DNA of 5,918 bases. It comes from CAYMTN01 sp964393335 (GTDB taxonomy: Bacteria; Chloroflexota; Anaerolineae; Aggregatilineales; Aggregatilineaceae). Below the pieces are notes generated by a model. It made no database searches. It was not told the DNA's origin and was given only the letters and a program-made list of their open reading frames with translations. How positions within the stretch are numbered: the first letter of the stretch is position 1; the number at the start of each line of letters is the position of its first letter. Location of the stretch: positions 1-5,918 of the forward strand of contig CAYMTN010000298.1 of the NCBI GenBank assembly GCA_964393335.1, given 5' to 3'. A program made the translations under genes and the position numbers. Below, piece by piece: positions 3,935 to 5,918 of the stretch.

Positions 3935-5918
3935 ATGGCATCCGTTACACGCGCGCGTCGTGCAGCATGGCGGCTTTGGCTGCTGCTGGTGCTGCTGGCA
4001 GGTGCGGCTCTGGCCTGCAACCTGGGCAGTGGCGACGACAACAAGAAAAAGGAAACGCCCGGCACGGCGGTCAGCGGCGCGGGCCAGGCCCCCAGCGTCG
4101 TGATCCAGGCCCCCGAAAACGGCGCGCAAGTGTTGATCAACACGGATGTATTGATCTACGCCATTGCGACCGATTCCATTGGCGTGACGCGCGTCGAGCT
4201 GCTGGTAGATAACTTCGTCGTCGCCTCGCAGGCATCGCCCAACCTGGAAAGCGGCGATACCGAGCTGCGCGTCCTGCTCAAGTGGCGGCCCGACACCATC
4301 GGCCAGCACAACCTGGAGGTCGTGCCCTGGCGCGGTGACCTGCGCGGGACTCCGGCATCGATTACGTTGCTGGTCCGGGCGCTTGCCAGTGAGATCACGC
4401 AGACGCCAGCCCCCACGCTGTCGTTTATCACGCCGACCAGCCCGGTTGAAGACCGCACCTGCCGCGTTCAGGTGGCAGTCGGCGCGCTGAATATCCGCAG
4501 CGGTCCCGGACTGAGCTACAGCATCATCGATTCGGCGTCCATCGGCCAGGAACTGCCGGTCACCGGACGCCAGATTTACCCGGACCCCTGGTGGCAGGTC
4601 TTTTACAATGGCCGCATCGGGTGGGTCAGCGGCTATTATGCCAGCCAGCTTGGTGATTGCACGGGCATCGGCATCGTACTGCCGCCGCCCACGCCGACCA
4701 CCCTGCCGAACACGCCGCCGCCGACGGTCCCGCCGACGATCACGCCGCTGCCGCCCTCGCCGACGCCCATCATCCCGACCTCGACGCCGCTGCCACCCGG
4801 TACGGACACGCCAACGCCGACGCTTGAGCCATGCCGCGTACAGATTCTCCTGGACGGGCTGCCCGTCTACAGCGGCCCCGGGCCGGTCTACAGCCGCATG
4901 ACGATTCTATCGGCAGGGCAGCAGTTCAGCGTCGTGGCGCGCGATCCCGGCAGCCAGTGGTGGCAAATCGCCATCGCCGGTACCTACGGCTGGATCGAAA
5001 TGCGTTACACCCAGGCAGCCGGCAGTTGCGGCAGTATTGTGTTTGGGATCATTCCCCCTACCCCGACCTATACGCCGAGCAGCACGCCGTCCCGCACGCC
5101 AACCGCGACCGCAACCGCGACCGCAACCGCGACCGCAACGGTTACGCCGACAGTCACCGCGTCTGCCACATTTACGGAGACGCCGACTGCCACGGCAACG
5201 GATACCCTGACTCCGACGCCGACCGCCACAGCAACCGCTACGGCGACCGCGTCAGCGACCTATACGCCCAGCGCGACGATGACCGGCACGCTGCCGCCAT
5301 CCCTGACGCCGACAGTCACCGAGACACCGACCGAGACACCGACGGCAACCGCGACGTTCACTGAGACGCCGACCGAAACGCCGACCGAAACAGCGACCGC
5401 CACCGCCACATTCACCGAAACGCCCACCGAGACGTCAACGGCGACCGCGTCAGCGACCTATACGCCCAGCGCGACGATGACCGGCACGCTGCNNNNNNNN
5501 NNNNNNNNNNNNNNNNNNNNNNNNNNNNNNNNNNNNNNNNNNNNNNNNNNNNNNNNNNNNNNNNNNNNNNNNNNNNNNNNNNNNNNNNNNNNCGCCCACC
5601 GAGACGTCAACGGCGACCGCGTCAGCGACCTATACGCCCAGCGCGACATCGACCGGCACGCTGCCGCCATCCCTGACGCCGACAGTCACCGAAACGCCCA
5701 CCGAGACGCCCACGGCAACCGCCACGTTCACCGAAACGCCCACCGAGACGCCGACGGCGACCGCCACGTTCACCGAGACACCGACCGAGACGCCCACGGC
5801 AACCGCCACATTCACCGAAACGCCGACCGAGACGCTCACGGCGACCGCCACATTCACCGAAACGCCCACCGAGACGTCAACGGCGACCGCCACGTTCACC
5901 GAAACGCCCACCGAGACG
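3935..5918 (+). CDS. Surface lipoprotein: Ig-like domain, two SH3b domains, Thr/Pro-rich repetitive stalk (3' partial, contains gap)
   Basis: AGGAGG at 3924-3929, five bases before the ATG, fixes the start. Residues 1-28 are a lipoprotein signal peptide (Arg-rich start, Leu-rich core, lipobox ALAC, Cys28). Residues 53-149 look like a bacterial Ig-like domain (APENGAQV, GVTRVELLVDN). Two SH3b domains follow: 176-242 (LNIRSGPG, WWQV, GWVSGYY) and 300-365 (LPVYSGPG, WWQIA, GWIEMRY). Each begins with CRVQ and ends at a cysteine (C176/C242, C300/C365), so a disulfide closing each domain is plausible. A Pro/Thr linker (243-299) separates them. From about residue 373 a Thr/Pro/Ala/Glu stalk runs to the window edge with no stop. 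SH3b domains often bind cell-wall or other peptide or glycan ligands; the ligand here is unknown. A 100-N gap lies in the stalk. Codons start at positions equal to 2 modulo 3 before it and 0 modulo 3 after it, so the true gap must be a multiple of three. About 519 residues precede the gap. Confidence 0.88.
   Translation, partial: MASVTRARRAAWRLWLLLVLLAGAALACNLGSGDDNKKKETPGTAVSGAGQAPSVVIQAPENGAQVLINTDVLIYAIATDSIGVTRVELLVDNFVVASQASPNLESGDTELRVLLKWRPDTIGQHNLEVVPWRGDLRGTPASITLLVRALASEITQTPAPTLSFITPTSPVEDRTCRVQVAVGALNIRSGPGLSYSIIDSASIGQELPVTGRQIYPDPWWQVFYNGRIGWVSGYYASQLGDCTGIGIVLPPPTPTTLPNTPPPTVPPTITPLPPSPTPIIPTSTPLPPGTDTPTPTLEPCRVQILLDGLPVYSGPGPVYSRMTILSAGQQFSVVARDPGSQWWQIAIAGTYGWIEMRYTQAAGSCGSIVFGIIPPTPTYTPSSTPSRTPTATATATATATATVTPTVTASATFTETPTATATDTLTPTPTATATATATASATYTPSATMTGTLPPSLTPTVTETPTETPTATATFTETPTETPTETATATATFTETPTETSTATASATYTPSATMTGTLXXXXXXXXXXXXXXXXXXXXXXXXXXXXXXXXXXAHRDVNGDRVSDLYAQRDIDRHAAAIPDADSHRNAHRDAHGNRHVHRNAHRDADGDRHVHRDTDRDAHGNRHIHRNADRDAHGDRHIHRNAHRDVNGDRHVHRNAHRD
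5101..5136 (+). repeat. 12-bp tandem repeat, three perfect copies
   Basis: AACCGCGACCGC is repeated three times without change, encoding a Thr-Ala run at the start of the lipoprotein stalk. It is the purest short repeat in the window and a likely site of slippage in units of four codons. Confidence 0.9.
5240..5294 (+). repeat. 55-bp stalk block, copy 1
   Basis: This block encodes TATASATYTPSATMTGTLP and breaks the plainer TETPT pattern. It is identical at all 55 positions to copy 2 at 5438-5492, exactly 198 bp (66 codons) downstream. Confidence 0.85.
5438..5492 (+). repeat. 55-bp stalk block, copy 2, abutting the gap
   Basis: Identical to copy 1 (5240-5294). The known sequence stops inside this copy, where the run of N begins. 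Similarity with copy 3 extends further left: 5421-5492 matches 5593-5664 at 69 of 72 positions. Confidence 0.85.
5493..5592. other. Assembly gap of 100 N inside the stalk
   Basis: Exactly 100 N, the usual placeholder for a scaffold gap of unknown length. The bases on either side are near copies of each other, which points to an unresolved tandem repeat as the cause. The nominal length breaks the reading frame; a multiple of three restores it. Confidence 0.97.
5610..5664 (+). repeat. 55-bp stalk block, copy 3
   Basis: Matches copies 1 and 2 except for three clustered bases (ACATCG instead of ACGATG), which change Thr-Met to Thr-Ser. It continues, like copy 1, into the LPPSLTPTVTETPTE segment. 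Confidence 0.85.
5688..5918 (+). repeat. 42-bp coding tandem repeat, 5.5 copies to the window edge
   Basis: Units begin at 5688, 5730, 5772, 5814 and 5856, with a half unit at 5898-5918. Each encodes the 14-residue motif TETPTETPTATATF with small changes (one CCC to CTC giving Leu, one to TCA giving Ser, and synonymous third-base changes). The array is still in progress where the window ends. Confidence 0.92.

Noticed and set aside
3782..4309. Minus-strand open frame of 175 codons
   Set aside because: It is antisense to the SH3b lipoprotein start and reads through the palindromic repeat (PHPWPLSMSWRGE), a familiar false product of such repeats.
4831..5364. Plus-strand open frame rich in Asp, Arg and His
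   Set aside because: It is the wrong frame of the lipoprotein stalk repeat; Thr/Pro/Ala codons shifted by one base give this Asp/Arg/Asn/His pattern.
5630..5911. Minus-strand Val/Ser-rich frame (VSVNVAVAV)
   Set aside because: It is the antisense of the 42-bp Thr/Pro repeat, which lacks stop codons in several frames because of its base composition.
5101..5918. CRISPR-like array in the direct repeats
   Set aside because: The repeats are contiguous, coding and in-frame, with no unique spacers and no cas genes nearby.
1..5918. A defence island or new multi-gene system spanning the window
   Set aside because: Genes alternate strand, have separate leaders and belong to ordinary redox, metabolic and surface families; nothing ties them into one system beyond the weak thiol-redox theme.

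Overview
The window looks like a chromosomal stretch from a GC-rich bacterium, most likely Chloroflexota of the Anaerolineae type. The case for that is indirect. Two lipoproteins carry the long Thr/Pro linkers (TPTP, PTATPT, TETPTE patterns) that are common in exported proteins of that group, and one of them combines an Ig-like domain, SH3b domains and a Thr/Pro stalk. No taxonomic marker gene is complete enough to settle it.

Layout. Positions 1-39 are the 3' end of a 5S rRNA, so an rRNA operon ends at the left edge. A tRNA-Pro(GGG) with its own promoter and a likely terminator follows (135-295). Next is a divergent, single-cysteine MsrA-type methionine sulfoxide reductase (417-1088, +), read from a perfect TATAAT box. 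A 205-bp intergenic region holds a compact hairpin flanked by 7-bp direct repeats, followed by a 100-aa protein I do not recognise (1294-1596, +). That gene converges on an L-lactate dehydrogenase gene (1737-2690, -), and a large nested palindrome lies between the two stop codons (1625-1718). Divergent from ldh is a thioredoxin-fold lipoprotein with a CQMC motif (2820-3629, +). A 305-bp intergenic region with an interspersed-type palindromic repeat (3778-3846) follows. The last gene (3935 to beyond 5918, +) is a large lipoprotein: signal peptide, Ig-like domain, two cysteine-bracketed SH3b domains and a very long repetitive Thr/Pro/Glu/Ala stalk.

The stalk is interrupted by a run of exactly 100 N (5493-5592), a conventional unknown-length gap. 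The reading frame on the right is out of phase with the left by the nominal gap length, and the two flanks are near copies of each other. This is therefore an unresolved repeat, and the placeholder should not be translated through.

Functionally, two genes concern thiol or methionine redox chemistry (MsrA in the cytoplasm, the CXXC lipoprotein outside the membrane), one is fermentative or redox-balancing metabolism (LDH), and one is cell-surface architecture. They are not one operon: strands alternate and each gene has its own leader. I see no defence system, CRISPR array or complete mobile element. The best candidates for something undescribed are the Ig-SH3b-SH3b-stalk surface protein with its layered DNA repeats and the two structured intergenic palindromes.
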